Positions 18,376 through 28,136 of a stretch of 64,000 nucleotides of DNA are shown piece by piece. Source of the stretch: Prosthecobacter debontii (GTDB lineage: Bacteria > Verrucomicrobiota > Verrucomicrobiia > Verrucomicrobiales > Verrucomicrobiaceae); assembly GCF_900167535.1 (NCBI RefSeq), contig NZ_FUYE01000002.1, positions 62,001 through 126,000 on the forward strand. Reading direction: 5' to 3'. Both the position numbers and the translations under genes were made by a program. Under the pieces are notes generated by a model. The model was not told the origin of the DNA, searched no databases, and worked only from the letters and a program-made list of their open reading frames with translations. Numbering within the stretch: position 1 is the first letter of the stretch; the number at the start of each line of letters is the position of its first letter.

Positions 18376-18909
18376 ATGTCCCCTGCCGAGATCGAACAAC
18401 ATCAGCGTTTTCTGCGTGCTCTCTCCACGCATGAGCCGACGGTGCGTGCCTACATTCGCCGTCTGGTCCCCAGCCGTAGCGATGCCGATGATGTGATGCA
18501 GGAGGTGGTGATCCTGCTGTGGGAAAAGTTTGGAGAGTTTCGGGAAGGTGCGGAGTTTCTTCCCTGGGCCTTTGGCATCGCCCGCTACAAGGTGCTCTCC
18601 TGGCTGCGAGATCGGGGGCGAGATCGGTTGGTGCTCAGTGAAGAAGTGGTGGACCTCATCGCCGAAGAGACCGCTCAGGATGAAACCCGACTGGATCGTC
18701 AGCGTCGCGCCCTGGAAACCTGCACGCAAAAGCTGGAGCCTGAACAAAGAGATCTGCTCATGCGTGCCTATCAGCCGCAGGCCCAGATTCAAAACATCGC
18801 GGTGACCAGTGGCCGCTCCGTAGCGGGCTTCTATCAATGGCTACATCGCATCCGACGCTCTTTGTTAGACTGCATTCAACGTGAAATGATTCGGGAGGAA
18901 CCGTCGTGA
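18376..18909 (+). CDS. ECF RNA polymerase sigma factor, Rhodopirellula/Verrucomicrobium type
   Basis: The 177-residue protein shows sigma region 2 ([17 protein letters not shown] and [19 protein letters not shown], about residues 36-82). It also shows a region 4 helix-turn-helix (about 118-165) with the [10 protein letters not shown] motif and a relaxed second helix. It belongs to the ECF group named after Rhodopirellula and Verrucomicrobium (TIGR02989-like). It should direct RNA polymerase to a small regulon that normally includes its own operon. The next gene, a FecR-type membrane protein, starts inside its stop codon (GTGA overlap), which marks that protein as its likely anti-sigma partner. 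Confidence 0.92.
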   Translation: MSPAEIEQHQRFLRALSTHEPTVRAYIRRLVPSRSDADDVMQEVVILLWEKFGEFREGAEFLPWAFGIARYKVLSWLRDRGRDRLVLSEEVVDLIAEETAQDETRLDRQRRALETCTQKLEPEQRDLLMRAYQPQAQIQNIAVTSGRSVAGFYQWLHRIRRSLLDCIQREMIREEPS

Positions 18910-20363
18910 ATCTCGAAGAACTCACCCATCGTTATCTGGATGGCCACGCCACCGAAGAAGAGGTGCGGAAACTGGATCGTCTGCTTTTGGCCCAAGCCGA
19001 TGCCCGCCGTGCCTTTGCAGAACTGGCCAATCTGGATTCTGCGCTGGCTGAACAAGCTGCTGGATGGCAAGAGACCACGACAACTCCCATCAAAGCAGCT
19101 CCTCCCGCGCGGATGAATACGTGGCGTTGGCTCACAGCCGCCGCAGCGGTAATCGCGATATTTCTAGGCATCTGGGGCTGGGTTATCAACGCTCAACCCT
19201 ATGCGACCGTGGTGCGGGGCATGGGCAGGCTAGACTTCACTCCCGGCATGGAGGTTGGTTCCGGCTGGCATGACATTGAGGTTGGCACGGTGGAATTCGT
19301 CACGACACGCGGTGCCCGTGTGGTCATCGAGGCACCGGCCTCCTTTGCTTTTGAAAATGGTCAAAGACTGCGTCTGAAACATGGGCGGGTGGCAGCGGAT
19401 GTGCCGCCTCCGGCAAAAGGTTTCACCGTCATCACTCCCACCGGGAAGGCCGTGGATCTGGGCACCAAGTTCGGAGTCGATGTCTCCCGGCAAGGGCAAG
19501 CGGAAATCCATGTGTTTCAAGGCGAAGTCATCGCACAGTCGGCTCAAGGGGGCAAACGCCAGAGCCTGCGCGATGGTGAAGCTTTCTCCCTAGAATCTGG
19601 AGCGGGCACCTCACGCGAAATCCGCTCCGCGGCGTTCATTCAACCGGATGAAACCGCAGCACTCCAAGCAGCGCTCGCCGCAGGTCAGCAAGCCCACTCC
19701 GATGCCGCCACTGCTGCTTTACGCAAGGACCCCACTTTGATCGCCTATCTCGATTTCGAAGGCAGCTCGCTCCCTGAAGGTGTCTTTCACCTCACGCAAG
19801 GCCGTTGGCCAGGTTCGAAGGCCCCTGAGTTTGTGCATGTGGGGGATCACATGAAGCTCAATGTCGGTGGCGATCATTCCTGGCCACAACTGACGCTTGC
19901 CGCATGGGTGCGCCTGGATCGGCTTGGGGCTCCTTACCAATCCCTCTACCACACCGATGGCTGGGATGAAGACAAGTCAGGGCAGGTGCACTGGATCATC
20001 AACCGAGACAGCACCATGCGTTTCGCGCTGAAGCACAACACGCTGGCTCCAGGCTCCACGGAGACTCAAGGCTTCCCCGATTCACGGACTCCGGTGCTAC
20101 CCGAGCAAGGACGCTGGGTTCATCTCGCCGTGGTTTACGACTCGGTTGCCAAGACGGTGCGCTTTTATCTGAACGGTCGTTTCGACAAAGAAACGCGGCA
20201 AGCCATCGCGCATCCAGCTCGTCTGGGCCCAGCGCAAATCGGCAACTGGAACTCACGCGACCGGAAGCTGAGCGGACGGGTGGACGAACTCTTTTTGTTA
20301 GGCCGTTGCATGCGTGAGGATGAAATCCGCCGCCTGTATGAGGCAGGCAATCCCTACCGCTGA
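18906..20363 (+). CDS. FecR-type anti-sigma/sensor protein with C-terminal LamG domain
   Basis: Domains in order: a short cytoplasmic N-terminus (1-70) containing [17 protein letters not shown], like anti-sigma zinc-free domains; one membrane helix (about 73-93); and a periplasmic FecR domain (about 115-230; [20 protein letters not shown] is the core motif). A LamG/concanavalin-like jellyroll follows (about 270-480; [38 protein letters not shown]). FecR proteins pass signals across the membrane to ECF sigma factors; LamG domains often bind glycans. This architecture therefore suggests a sensor that reads an extracytoplasmic ligand. The GTG start has a good ribosome site (GGAGG at 18894-18898, 7 nt spacing), rare in this window. 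The PSD1 cytochrome gene follows after 20 nt. Confidence 0.88.
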   Translation: MNLEELTHRYLDGHATEEEVRKLDRLLLAQADARRAFAELANLDSALAEQAAGWQETTTTPIKAAPPARMNTWRWLTAAAAVIAIFLGIWGWVINAQPYATVVRGMGRLDFTPGMEVGSGWHDIEVGTVEFVTTRGARVVIEAPASFAFENGQRLRLKHGRVAADVPPPAKGFTVITPTGKAVDLGTKFGVDVSRQGQAEIHVFQGEVIAQSAQGGKRQSLRDGEAFSLESGAGTSREIRSAAFIQPDETAALQAALAAGQQAHSDAATAALRKDPTLIAYLDFEGSSLPEGVFHLTQGRWPGSKAPEFVHVGDHMKLNVGGDHSWPQLTLAAWVRLDRLGAPYQSLYHTDGWDEDKSGQVHWIINRDSTMRFALKHNTLAPGSTETQGFPDSRTPVLPEQGRWVHLAVVYDSVAKTVRFYLNGRFDKETRQAIAHPARLGPAQIGNWNSRDRKLSGRVDELFLLGRCMREDEIRRLYEAGNPYR

Positions 20364-20383
20364 AGCCCTCTCCACTTTCAACC

Positions 20384-23131
20384 ATGAAGCTGCTCTCCAT
20401 CACTTGGGTTCACCTTGTCGCCTCCGCGTCTCTCGCGGCGCCTGTCGATTTCATCCATCAGGTGCGGCCCATTCTGGAACAGCATTGCTACTCCTGCCAT
20501 GGCCCGGAAAAGCAGAAGTCCGGCCTACGCTTCGACATCAAGAGTGAAGCCTTACGCGGCGGTGATTCCCATGCGCCCAATATTCACATCGGCAAGGCCG
20601 CCGAGAGTCCGCTGATCCACTTCATCACCACCCAGGACGAAGACACCCGCATGCCACCGAAGGGCGAACGCCTATCGGCGGAAGAAATCGCTCTGCTCAC
20701 GCGTTGGATCGATGAAGGAGCTGCTTGGCCTGATGGTGTCGATGTGGCTCAGGCAGTGGATAAGCGGGACCATTGGGCCTTCAAACCCATTCAGCCGCTC
20801 AGCGGATCTCTGGATTCCTTTGTCGAAACCAAGCTGAAAGAGAAACAACTCAGCCTTTCTCAAGAGGCCGACAAACGCTCGCTCATCCGTCGCCTTTATC
20901 TTGTGCTGCATGGCCTTCAACCCACTCCTGAAGAAGTCGAGTCCTTCATCGCTGACAACGATCCCAAAGCGTATGAAAACTTAGTGGATCGTTTGTTAGC
21001 CTCGCCACGTTATGGCGAGCGCTGGGCGCGGCATTGGCTGGATGTCATCGCCTTTGGTGAAACCCATGGCTTCGAGGTGAATACCCCGCGCCCCAATGCC
21101 TGGCCTTATCGGGATTATGTGATTGAGGCTTTCAACAAAGACACGCCTTACCCTCAGTTCATCCTGGAACAGCTCGCTGGGGACACCGTGGGCAAGGATG
21201 CAGCCACCGGCTTCATCGTGGCGAATGCCGCCTTACTCCCAGGCCAGATCGGCAAGGACGAGGAGTCGAAAGCCAAGGCCCGACAGGATGAGCTCAATGA
21301 CATGGTGAGTATCACGGGTGGGGCATTCCTAGGCCTCACGCTCCATTGTGCACGCTGCCACGATCATAAATTCGATCCGGTTTCCCAGACCGACTATTAC
21401 AGCCTGCAAGCGATCTTTGCCGGAGTTCGCCATGGAGAGCGTCCCCTGAAGAGTGCCGATGCTCAAAAGCACGAGGAGGATCACGCCACCCTGCTGCTTC
21501 GGCTTGCCAAGGCGACTCATCGTTTGCTGAAGTTTGAGCCCCCGGCACTCTCGGGCACTCAACGCACACCGGTGCATCCGCATCGCAATCTGGAGCGCTT
21601 CGCTCCAGTCACGACGCAAAAGCTGCGCTTCACCGTCTCGGCCACTTCGGATAACAATCGTTATGAACCCTGTCTGGATGAGCTGGAGATCTATTCCACC
21701 AGCGGCCAAAACATCGCTCTAGCCAGCCTAGGAGCCAAGGCCAGTGCCTCTGGAAGTTGGAGCTCTGACAGACATCGGCTGGAGCATGTGAATGATGGTC
21801 TGTATGGCAACAGCCGGAGCTGGATCAGCAAGACCAAGGGCGGAGGCTGGGTGCAGATCGAGTTTCCGCAAGCCACCCTCATTGAGGGAATCGCTTGGGG
21901 GCGCGACCGTTTGGATGAATTCAAAGACCGACTGCCTGTCAGCTATCGCATCGAGGTGGCCCAACCAGATGGTTCGTGGCTCAAAGTGGCGGACTCCACG
22001 GATCGTCAAACTTACCCCGGCTCGAAAGCCAAACTGGCCATGCCACAGCCCGAGAACGTGGAGGCTTCCGTCATTGCTGAATGGCATGATGCACGTGGCG
22101 AACTCAATGCGCTGGAAACCCGGCTCAGCAGCAGCAAGACCGGCCCCATGGTCTATGCAGGCCGCTTTGAGCAACCTAGCCCGATTTTCAAACTCAATCG
22201 AGGCGATGTCACCCAACCGAAGGAAGAAGTCGTGCCTGCCGCCGTCAGTGCCATCGGTTCCCCTATGAAACTCGCGGGCGATCTCCCTGAGCAAAAGCGT
22301 CGGGTCGCCCTTGCTCAATGGCTGGCAGATCCGGCTAACCCCTTACCCGCGCGAGTGTTGGTGAATCGTCTCTGGCAGCATCATTTCGGTGAAGGCATTG
22401 TGGCAACACCGAATGACTTTGGCCGCAATGGCGCCATGCCCACGCATCCCGAGCTTCTCTCCGGGTTAGCCGCCGAGTTCATCCGTAGCGGCTGGAGCAT
22501 CAAGCACATGCAAAAGCTCATTGTCATGAGCCGCACTTGGCGACAGAGCAGCGCTCCGAATGAGGCAGGTCTCGCTGCCGATGCGCAAACGCGTCTGCTC
22601 TGGCGCTATCCGCCTCGGCGTGTCGAGGCGGAGGTGGTGCGAGATGGCATGCTGGAGGTCGCTGGCACTTTGGATCTCAAAATGGGGGGGCCTGGATTCA
22701 GCGTCTTCGCACCTAACAGCAATTACGTTCGCGTCTATGATCCCAGGGCAGAATTTGGCCCCGAGGAGTGGCGGCGGATGATTTACATGACCAAGGTGCG
22801 CATGGCTCAGGATGCCACCTTTGGCAGCTTTGACTGCCCCGATGCCGGGCAAGGTCAACCCAAGCGACCGCGCTCCACCACGGCCATCCAGGCGCTGAGC
22901 CTTTTCAACAGCGGCTTTGTCAATCAACAGGCGGAGCTCTTTGCTCAACGCTTACAGAAGGAGGCCGGGAATGATTTAACACGTCAAATCGAACGGGCCT
23001 TTGCTCTCACGGCGCAACGATCTCCTGCACCCGATGAAGCTCAGGTCTGCGCCACCCTCGCTCGTGAACATGGCCTGCCCGCCGTCTGCCGTGTGTTGCT
23101 GAACACTAACGAATTCCTCTTTGTGCCATGA
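20384..23131 (+). CDS. PSD1-type planctomycete cytochrome C protein (DUF1549/DUF1553) with discoidin-like insert
   Basis: The 915-residue protein has a signal peptide and then a PSD1 cytochrome C domain with one haem site, Cys35-Tyr-Ser-Cys38-His39 ([10 protein letters not shown]), followed by [13 protein letters not shown]1549 occupies about 135-340 ([34 protein letters not shown]). A discoidin/F5-8C-like segment lies at about 405-545 ([19 protein letters not shown]). DUF1553 occupies about 625-900 ([34 protein letters not shown]). These proteins are abundant in Planctomycetes and Verrucomicrobia and always come with DUF1501 partners. They are thought to act in the periplasm in polysaccharide breakdown; the reaction is not known. 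It overlaps the next gene by ATGA. Confidence 0.94.
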   Translation: MKLLSITWVHLVASASLAAPVDFIHQVRPILEQHCYSCHGPEKQKSGLRFDIKSEALRGGDSHAPNIHIGKAAESPLIHFITTQDEDTRMPPKGERLSAEEIALLTRWIDEGAAWPDGVDVAQAVDKRDHWAFKPIQPLSGSLDSFVETKLKEKQLSLSQEADKRSLIRRLYLVLHGLQPTPEEVESFIADNDPKAYENLVDRLLASPRYGERWARHWLDVIAFGETHGFEVNTPRPNAWPYRDYVIEAFNKDTPYPQFILEQLAGDTVGKDAATGFIVANAALLPGQIGKDEESKAKARQDELNDMVSITGGAFLGLTLHCARCHDHKFDPVSQTDYYSLQAIFAGVRHGERPLKSADAQKHEEDHATLLLRLAKATHRLLKFEPPALSGTQRTPVHPHRNLERFAPVTTQKLRFTVSATSDNNRYEPCLDELEIYSTSGQNIALASLGAKASASGSWSSDRHRLEHVNDGLYGNSRSWISKTKGGGWVQIEFPQATLIEGIAWGRDRLDEFKDRLPVSYRIEVAQPDGSWLKVADSTDRQTYPGSKAKLAMPQPENVEASVIAEWHDARGELNALETRLSSSKTGPMVYAGRFEQPSPIFKLNRGDVTQPKEEVVPAAVSAIGSPMKLAGDLPEQKRRVALAQWLADPANPLPARVLVNRLWQHHFGEGIVATPNDFGRNGAMPTHPELLSGLAAEFIRSGWSIKHMQKLIVMSRTWRQSSAPNEAGLAADAQTRLLWRYPPRRVEAEVVRDGMLEVAGTLDLKMGGPGFSVFAPNSNYVRVYDPRAEFGPEEWRRMIYMTKVRMAQDATFGSFDCPDAGQGQPKRPRSTTAIQALSLFNSGFVNQQAELFAQRLQKEAGNDLTRQIERAFALTAQRSPAPDEAQVCATLAREHGLPAVCRVLLNTNEFLFVP

Positions 23132-24594
23132 CTGCCCCTCTCTCCTCCCATGGACTCGGTCTGCTCGACCGTCGGCATTTTCTCTCCAGTGCAGCCGGGT
23201 TAGGCTTAGCATCGCTGCTCGGCTCCAGGGCTACTCAGGCCTCCACCCCACCGATCCGTCCTGTGATAGAGGCAACGAATCCGTTGCATGCTCGCGCACC
23301 CCATTATCCAGCCAAGGCCAAACGTGTGCTGGTCCTGTTTTGCTCCGGTGCCGTCAGTCACCTGGACTCCTGGGACTGGAAACCCGAACTACTGCGCATG
23401 GATGGCAAACCCATGCCTGGAGCCAAGGAGAACTTTCTAACGTTTCAAGGCGAAAACGGAAACTTAGTTAGGCCGCTGTATGAGTTCAAGCCACGTGGTC
23501 AGACGGGCAAGATGGTGTCGGATCTTTTTCCACACCTCGCCTCGATGACGGATGACCTCACGTTCATCCACTCCATGACGGCCAAGTCTAATACCCATGG
23601 TCCAGCGGAAAATCAGATGAGCACGGGATTCATCTTCGATGGCTTCCCGAGTCTGGGTTCCTGGGTGAGTTACGCACTTGGTTCGGAGGCCGATAATCTG
23701 CCAGCTTATGTGGCCATTCCTGATCCTCGTGGCGTGCCTCAAGCCGGTGTTAACAATTGGGGCAATGGCTTCCTCCCCGCTGTCTTCCAAGGCACCGCCT
23801 TTAACTCCAGTCGCCCGATTTACAATCTGGCACGGCCTAACAACGTTTCAGTCGCCAGTGATCTGGCCTCACGAGACGTGCTGAAGTTTCTCAATGACAA
23901 GCACCTGGAGCAGTTCCCTGGCGACACCGAACTGGCCGCCCGAATCGCCAGCTATGAACTCGCCGCAAAGATGCAGCTCTCCGTGCCCGAGGTGAGCGAT
24001 CTCTCCAAGGAATCGACCACCACGCTGAAGGCCTATGGCGTGGATGATCCGAATCCCATCAAAAGTGGCTTTGCCAAAAACTGCCTGCTTGCTCGTCGCC
24101 TGCTAGAGCGTGGAGTGCGCTGTGTGAAACTCTACAATGGCGCTTATGCCATGGGTGAAGGCATCGGCAACTGGGATGGTCACAAGAAGCTGAAGGAGCA
24201 GTATGACAAACACGCACCGATCTTTGACCAACCTGCCGCCGCACTGATCCGTGATCTACGTCAACGTGGACTGCTGGAGGATACCCTGGTGGTCTGGTGC
24301 ACCGAGTTTGGCCGCATGCCTACCTTCCAAAAAGGGGCCAGCGGGCGCGATCATAATCCGCAAGGGTTTACCGTCTGGATGACTGGGGCTGGCGTGAAGC
24401 CCGGCATCAGCTATGGCTCCACCGATGCCTTAGGACACAAAGCCGCTGAGAACGTCACCACCATCTACGACTTCCACGCCACCATCCTCCATCTCATGGG
24501 GCTGGACCACGAGCGCCTGAGCTACTATCACAACGGCATCGATCGCCGCCTCACGGATGTGCATGGACATGTGATCCGGGACATCCTGGCTTGA
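23128..24594 (+). CDS. Tat-exported DUF1501 protein
   Basis: The 488-residue protein begins with a twin-arginine signal ([19 protein letters not shown], about residues 14-32). The DUF1501 domain follows, related to the alkaline phosphatase/sulfatase superfamily. Typical stretches are [20 protein letters not shown] near residue 66, [18 protein letters not shown] near 152, [14 protein letters not shown] near 388 and [21 protein letters not shown] after it. The catalytic role is unproven. It overlaps the PSD1 gene by 4 nt, the usual pairing, so the two proteins probably act together in the periplasm. It ends the four-gene sigma/FecR operon. Confidence 0.94.
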   Translation: MTAPLSSHGLGLLDRRHFLSSAAGLGLASLLGSRATQASTPPIRPVIEATNPLHARAPHYPAKAKRVLVLFCSGAVSHLDSWDWKPELLRMDGKPMPGAKENFLTFQGENGNLVRPLYEFKPRGQTGKMVSDLFPHLASMTDDLTFIHSMTAKSNTHGPAENQMSTGFIFDGFPSLGSWVSYALGSEADNLPAYVAIPDPRGVPQAGVNNWGNGFLPAVFQGTAFNSSRPIYNLARPNNVSVASDLASRDVLKFLNDKHLEQFPGDTELAARIASYELAAKMQLSVPEVSDLSKESTTTLKAYGVDDPNPIKSGFAKNCLLARRLLERGVRCVKLYNGAYAMGEGIGNWDGHKKLKEQYDKHAPIFDQPAAALIRDLRQRGLLEDTLVVWCTEFGRMPTFQKGASGRDHNPQGFTVWMTGAGVKPGISYGSTDALGHKAAENVTTIYDFHATILHLMGLDHERLSYYHNGIDRRLTDVHGHVIRDILA

Positions 24595-24756
24595 ATATCA
24601 GTGATGTGGCCACTCCTGGCCGCAGGTTCCCGGACGTAGTTGTAATCCATGGTCCTGCACAGCCTTGCGTCTCTGCCAGTGCTGTCTTTGGCTGGCGCAG
24701 ATGACGACTCTACCTAGCTATGCGGAAATGTGGCTGGCAGCAGAATTCCTAAACGT

Positions 24757-24774
24757 GCAGCCAAGAGTGGCTGC
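24757..24774 (+). other. Short hairpin in the 24595-24833 intergenic region
   Basis: GCAGCCA (24757-24763) and TGGCTGC (24768-24774) form a perfect 7-bp stem with an AGAG loop, 59 nt before the next start codon. No T-run follows. I see no gene, terminator or clear promoter in the rest of this 239-nt gap. Confidence 0.35.
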
Positions 24775-24833
24775 ATCACTTCTGATTTCCTCTCTGGACA
24801 TTCGTTGGTGCATCATCTCCAATAACGCCCTGC

Positions 24834-25826
24834 ATGAACCGGACCGCCTTTTTTGCCCTCGCCCTGACCTGCTCCCTGAGTGGAGTGGCCGCCATTGCTC
24901 AGGAGACGGCCGCCCCTTCACCCGCGCCTGTGTCTGCCTCTGTGCCGCCGCAGAAAAAGACCTTTGAATTCAAAGAGGGAGATCGCCTTGTCCTGTTGGG
25001 GAATACGGTCATCGAGCGTGAGCAGCACTACGCCACCTTCGAGCCTCGCTTGGCTCTGGCTTTGGGAGAAACCAAGGTCACTGTGCGTAACTTGGCCTGG
25101 AGCGGCGACACCGTGTATGGTCATGCCCGGTCCTACTTTGGCCCGCCTGAGGAAGGTCTGGAGCGTCTCTCCAAGCATCTGGAACTGCTGAAGCCCACCG
25201 TGGTGCTACTATGCTACGGATCGGAAATGGCCTTCGAGGGGCTGCAGGATCTGCCTCGTTTCCTGACCGGTTACCGCAATCTAATCAGCCTCATCCGCAA
25301 GCAATCCCCCGGCGTGCGCGTCATCATCGCCTCCCCACCACCGCTGGAAAATCTGGCTCCCCCGATGCCCGACCAGACCGATGCCAACAAGGACCTCTCC
25401 AGCTTCCGCGATGCCCTGCGGAAGTTCGCCGGTTCTCAGAACGCCTTCTTTGTCGATTGGTTCGAGCTCATGGGCGGCATCCCTAAACCAGGGCAAACTG
25501 CCAAGCCTCTAACCGAAAACGGCGTCCATTACACCCGTGCCGGTTATGAAAAACTCAGCGCCAAGCTGGTCGAGGGCCTGGGATTGAAGACGCCTGCCAT
25601 CGCATCCGCTGAGCTCGCCCCCCTCCAGCGTGAAGTGCTCAAAAAAGACGAACTCTTCTTCAACCGCTGGCGCCCGCAGAATGAAACCTACCTCTTCGGC
25701 TTCCGCAAACATGAGCAGGGCCAAAACGCCAAGGAAATCCCCATGTTCGACCCGCTGATCGATCAGGCGGACGCGAAGATTCAGGAGATCAAAGCGGGGC
25801 TGCTAGCTTCGAAAAAGACTCTTTGA
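24834..25826 (+). CDS. Secreted SGNH/GDSL-family protein with altered catalytic residues
   Basis: The 330-residue protein has a signal peptide (cleavage near AIAQ, residue 23), a Pro/Ala-rich linker and a single SGNH domain. The usual GDS of block I is replaced by Gly56-Asn57-Thr58 (VLLGNTVIERE), and the block V DxxH appears as Asn229-Gly-Val-His232 (ENGVHYTRAGY). The block III Asn position is also changed (CYGSEMAFEG). The fold is therefore clear but the serine and the aspartate of the triad are not. It may be inactive, use Thr, or bind a carbohydrate. A GNT version of block I is, to my knowledge, common in planctomycete-type multidomain proteins. It stands alone between DUF1501 and rpsA. 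Confidence 0.85.
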   Translation: MNRTAFFALALTCSLSGVAAIAQETAAPSPAPVSASVPPQKKTFEFKEGDRLVLLGNTVIEREQHYATFEPRLALALGETKVTVRNLAWSGDTVYGHARSYFGPPEEGLERLSKHLELLKPTVVLLCYGSEMAFEGLQDLPRFLTGYRNLISLIRKQSPGVRVIIASPPPLENLAPPMPDQTDANKDLSSFRDALRKFAGSQNAFFVDWFELMGGIPKPGQTAKPLTENGVHYTRAGYEKLSAKLVEGLGLKTPAIASAELAPLQREVLKKDELFFNRWRPQNETYLFGFRKHEQGQNAKEIPMFDPLIDQADAKIQEIKAGLLASKKTL

Positions 25827-26152
25827 GTTGATATCGAGCTGTTTAGTTGGCGCGCATGAGCGAATAGTGGCGCGATTCGTTGAGCGGATTGACTCGCCTC
25901 CTGGAGGGAGGCCAGATAAACGACTGTTTGAGTGGCGGCCGGTGGGACTTAATCTAGAAAACCCCCGCCCAGGAATCACCTCCCGCCGCCCCCCTGTTTT
26001 TCCCCTTGCGAAAAGGCGCTGACGCCCGACAATGGCGGCCCTTTTGTCCGGTAGCCCTCAGGTTATGCGGGACATCAGCCCGCGATAGCCCTCAGGAGTG
26101 GAAGGCTGTGCGCGGTTATCATTGCCAGCACTCCCAACCCAAACACACATAC
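25827..26152 (+). promoter_or_regulatory. Long untranslated leader and promoter region of rpsA
   Basis: This 326-nt stretch holds no gene. TTGCGA at 26006 and GACAAT at 26028-26033 (16-nt spacing) form a plausible weak promoter. The transcript part contains an 11-nt direct repeat, TAGCCCTCAGG, at 26052-26062 and 26086-26096. The two copies flank a hairpin with stem GCGGG (26067-26071)/CCCGC (26079-26083) and a 7-nt loop. Ribosomal protein S1 genes in other bacteria are controlled by S1 binding to their own leader, so this may be the control site. There is no Shine-Dalgarno sequence before the ATG at 26153. Confidence 0.45.
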
Positions 26153-27829
26153 ATGAGCGCAAGCACACTCGCGGAGATGATCGCAGGATCCTTCCGTGAA
26201 CTCTCCGAAGGATCCATCGTTAAAGGCCGGATCCTCGAAATCAAACCGCAGGTCGTCCTGGTGGACATTGGCTACAAGTCCGAAGGCGCTATCCCTGCCA
26301 GCGAGTTTGAAGATGAAGACATCCAGGTCGGCGATGAGGTCGAAGTCCTCCTCGAGAAACTGGAAAACGACGAAGGCATGGTCGTTCTCTCCAAGGAGAA
26401 AGCCGCCTACAAACAGAACTGGGAAAAAATCGCCTCCGTGTTCCGCGATGGCGGCCTCGTCAAAGGCAAGGTCAAGTCCGTCGTCAAAGGTGGCCTTATG
26501 GTCAACGTCGGCGTGGAAGCCTTCCTCCCAGGCAGCCAGATCGACATCATCCCGCCGAAGGATCTCAACGAATACGTCGGCAAGGTGTTCGAATTCAAGA
26601 TCGTCAAGATCAACGACGACCGCAAAAACATCGTCCTTTCCCGCCGCGAAGTCATCGAGGCTGAGCGCGCCGAGCAGCGTCAGAAGTTCCTCGACTCCGT
26701 CAACCCTGGCGACAAAGTCGTCGGCGTGGTCAAGAACATCACCGACTTCGGTGTGTTCGTGGACCTCAACGGTATGGACGGCCTGCTTCACATCACCGAC
26801 ATGTCGTGGGGCCGCCTGAACCATCCTACCGAAATGGTGGGTATCGGTCAGCGCCTGGACGTCGTGATCCTGGAAGTGAACCGCGAGAAAGAGCGCGTCT
26901 CCCTGGGCCTCAAGCAGCTCCAGAACAACCCTTGGGAAAACATCGAAGCCCGCTATCCTGTCGGCCAGACCGTCAAGGGCAAGGTCACCAAGCTGGTCGC
27001 CTACGGTGCTTTCTGCGAAGTGGAAGAAGGCGTGGAAGGTCTCGTCCACGTGTCCGAGCTCTCCTGGACCAAGCGCATCGCCCGTCCATCCGACGTGCTG
27101 CAGGTCGGTCAGGAAATCGAAGCCGTCGTCCTTGGCATCAACAAGGAAGAGCGCAAGATCAGCCTGGGCGTGCGTCAGCTCGACGCCAACCCATGGGACG
27201 ATATCGACGTCCGTTACCCGATCGGCACCGTGCTTACCCGCCCGGTCCGCAACCTCACCGCTTACGGTGCCTTTGTGGAACTGGAAGAGGGTATCGATGG
27301 CATGATCCACGTGTCCGACCTCTCCTGGACACGCAAGGTCAACCATCCTTCCGAAATGCTCAAGAAGGGCCAGGAAGTGGAAGCCACCGTGCTCGGTATC
27401 GACAAAGCCAACCAGCGCATCAGCCTGGGCATGAAGCAGCTTGAGACCGATCCATGGTCCGAAATCGACAACCGCTTCAAGGTGGGTGACGTCGTCAAGG
27501 GCAAGGTCGCCAAGATCGCTTCCTTCGGTGCTTTCGTGGAACTCGAAGGCGATATCGACGGTCTGGTGCACATCTCCCAGCTGAGCGAAGACCACGTGGC
27601 CAAGGTCAAAGACGTGCTGAACGTCGGCGACGAAGTGGAAGCCCGCGTGATCAAAGTGGACAAAGTGGAGCGCCGCGTTGGCCTCTCCATCAAGGCCATG
27701 AACTACAGCGACGCCGAGATCCAGAAGGAAAGCCAAGCTTTCGAAGCCCTCCGCCCAAGCACCGACCTCGTCGGTCTGGAGCAGGCCTTCAAGTTTGCTA
27801 CCGAAGACTGGCGTCCAGGCGGTCAATAA
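26153..27829 (+). CDS. rpsA: 30S ribosomal protein S1
   Basis: The 558-residue protein consists of six S1 (OB-fold) RNA-binding repeats, at about residues 17-85, 103-170, 188-258, 275-345, 360-430 and 448-518. The later ones share the phrases GAFVELEEGIDGMIHVSDLSW and KISLGVRQL. S1 binds mRNA on the small ribosomal subunit and helps recruit messages with weak or no Shine-Dalgarno sequence, which fits this window. The frame is open upstream to a codon at 26006, but the family start is MSASTLAEMI at 26153. The length equals E. coli S1 (557). A clean terminator follows. Confidence 0.97.
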   Translation: MSASTLAEMIAGSFRELSEGSIVKGRILEIKPQVVLVDIGYKSEGAIPASEFEDEDIQVGDEVEVLLEKLENDEGMVVLSKEKAAYKQNWEKIASVFRDGGLVKGKVKSVVKGGLMVNVGVEAFLPGSQIDIIPPKDLNEYVGKVFEFKIVKINDDRKNIVLSRREVIEAERAEQRQKFLDSVNPGDKVVGVVKNITDFGVFVDLNGMDGLLHITDMSWGRLNHPTEMVGIGQRLDVVILEVNREKERVSLGLKQLQNNPWENIEARYPVGQTVKGKVTKLVAYGAFCEVEEGVEGLVHVSELSWTKRIARPSDVLQVGQEIEAVVLGINKEERKISLGVRQLDANPWDDIDVRYPIGTVLTRPVRNLTAYGAFVELEEGIDGMIHVSDLSWTRKVNHPSEMLKKGQEVEATVLGIDKANQRISLGMKQLETDPWSEIDNRFKVGDVVKGKVAKIASFGAFVELEGDIDGLVHISQLSEDHVAKVKDVLNVGDEVEARVIKVDKVERRVGLSIKAMNYSDAEIQKESQAFEALRPSTDLVGLEQAFKFATEDWRPGGQ

Positions 27830-27860
27830 TCCGCCTCGGTCACAACTTCAAAACCTCACG

Positions 27861-27891
27861 GAGGGACGTCGCAAGACGTCCCTCTTTTTTT
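27861..27891 (+). terminator. Rho-independent terminator of rpsA
   Basis: GAGGGACGTC (27861-27870) pairs perfectly with GACGTCCCTC (27875-27884) around a GCAA tetraloop and is followed by seven Ts (27885-27891). It lies 31 nt after the rpsA stop. Confidence 0.95.
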
Positions 27892-27918
27892 GTTGGAGGC
27901 GCGAGGCGAAAGATCCAC

Positions 27919-28091
27919 GCGTAGCTCGATTTTCCAAAATCGAGATGGGGAACGGGCTAGCGACATGATTCGCGGCATTATTTCAGAACATCGATAACAG
28001 CCGAGGCTCAGAACATGGGTCACACATGGGAGCCACAGCCCCACCTGCTGAAGCTCTTCCAAGCCCTCGATTTTGGAAAATCGAGCTACGC
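27919..28091. repeat. 173-bp element bounded by 26-bp perfect inverted repeats
   Basis: Positions 27919-27944 are the exact reverse complement of 28066-28091. Each arm carries a palindrome: CTCGATTTTCCAAAATCGAG at 27925-27944 and the version with GG in the middle at 28066-28085. The outer six bases (GCGTAG / CTACGC) complete the arms. The 121 bp between them have no gene and do not match each other. No target-site duplication is visible. It fills most of the 307-nt gap between rpsA and the next SGNH gene, whose start codon is 46 nt beyond the right arm. It may be a miniature inverted-repeat/REP-like element or a pair of operator sites. Confidence 0.75.
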
Positions 28092-28136
28092 TTCTCGATG
28101 AAAGGCTGCTTCTCTACCGTTCTGTCTTTCCCAACC

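Noticed and set aside
26075-27826. 583-residue open frame antisense to rpsA
   Set aside because: It mirrors the rpsA repeats, is rich in Val/Asp/His/Phe as antisense frames of high-GC genes are, and has no family pattern.
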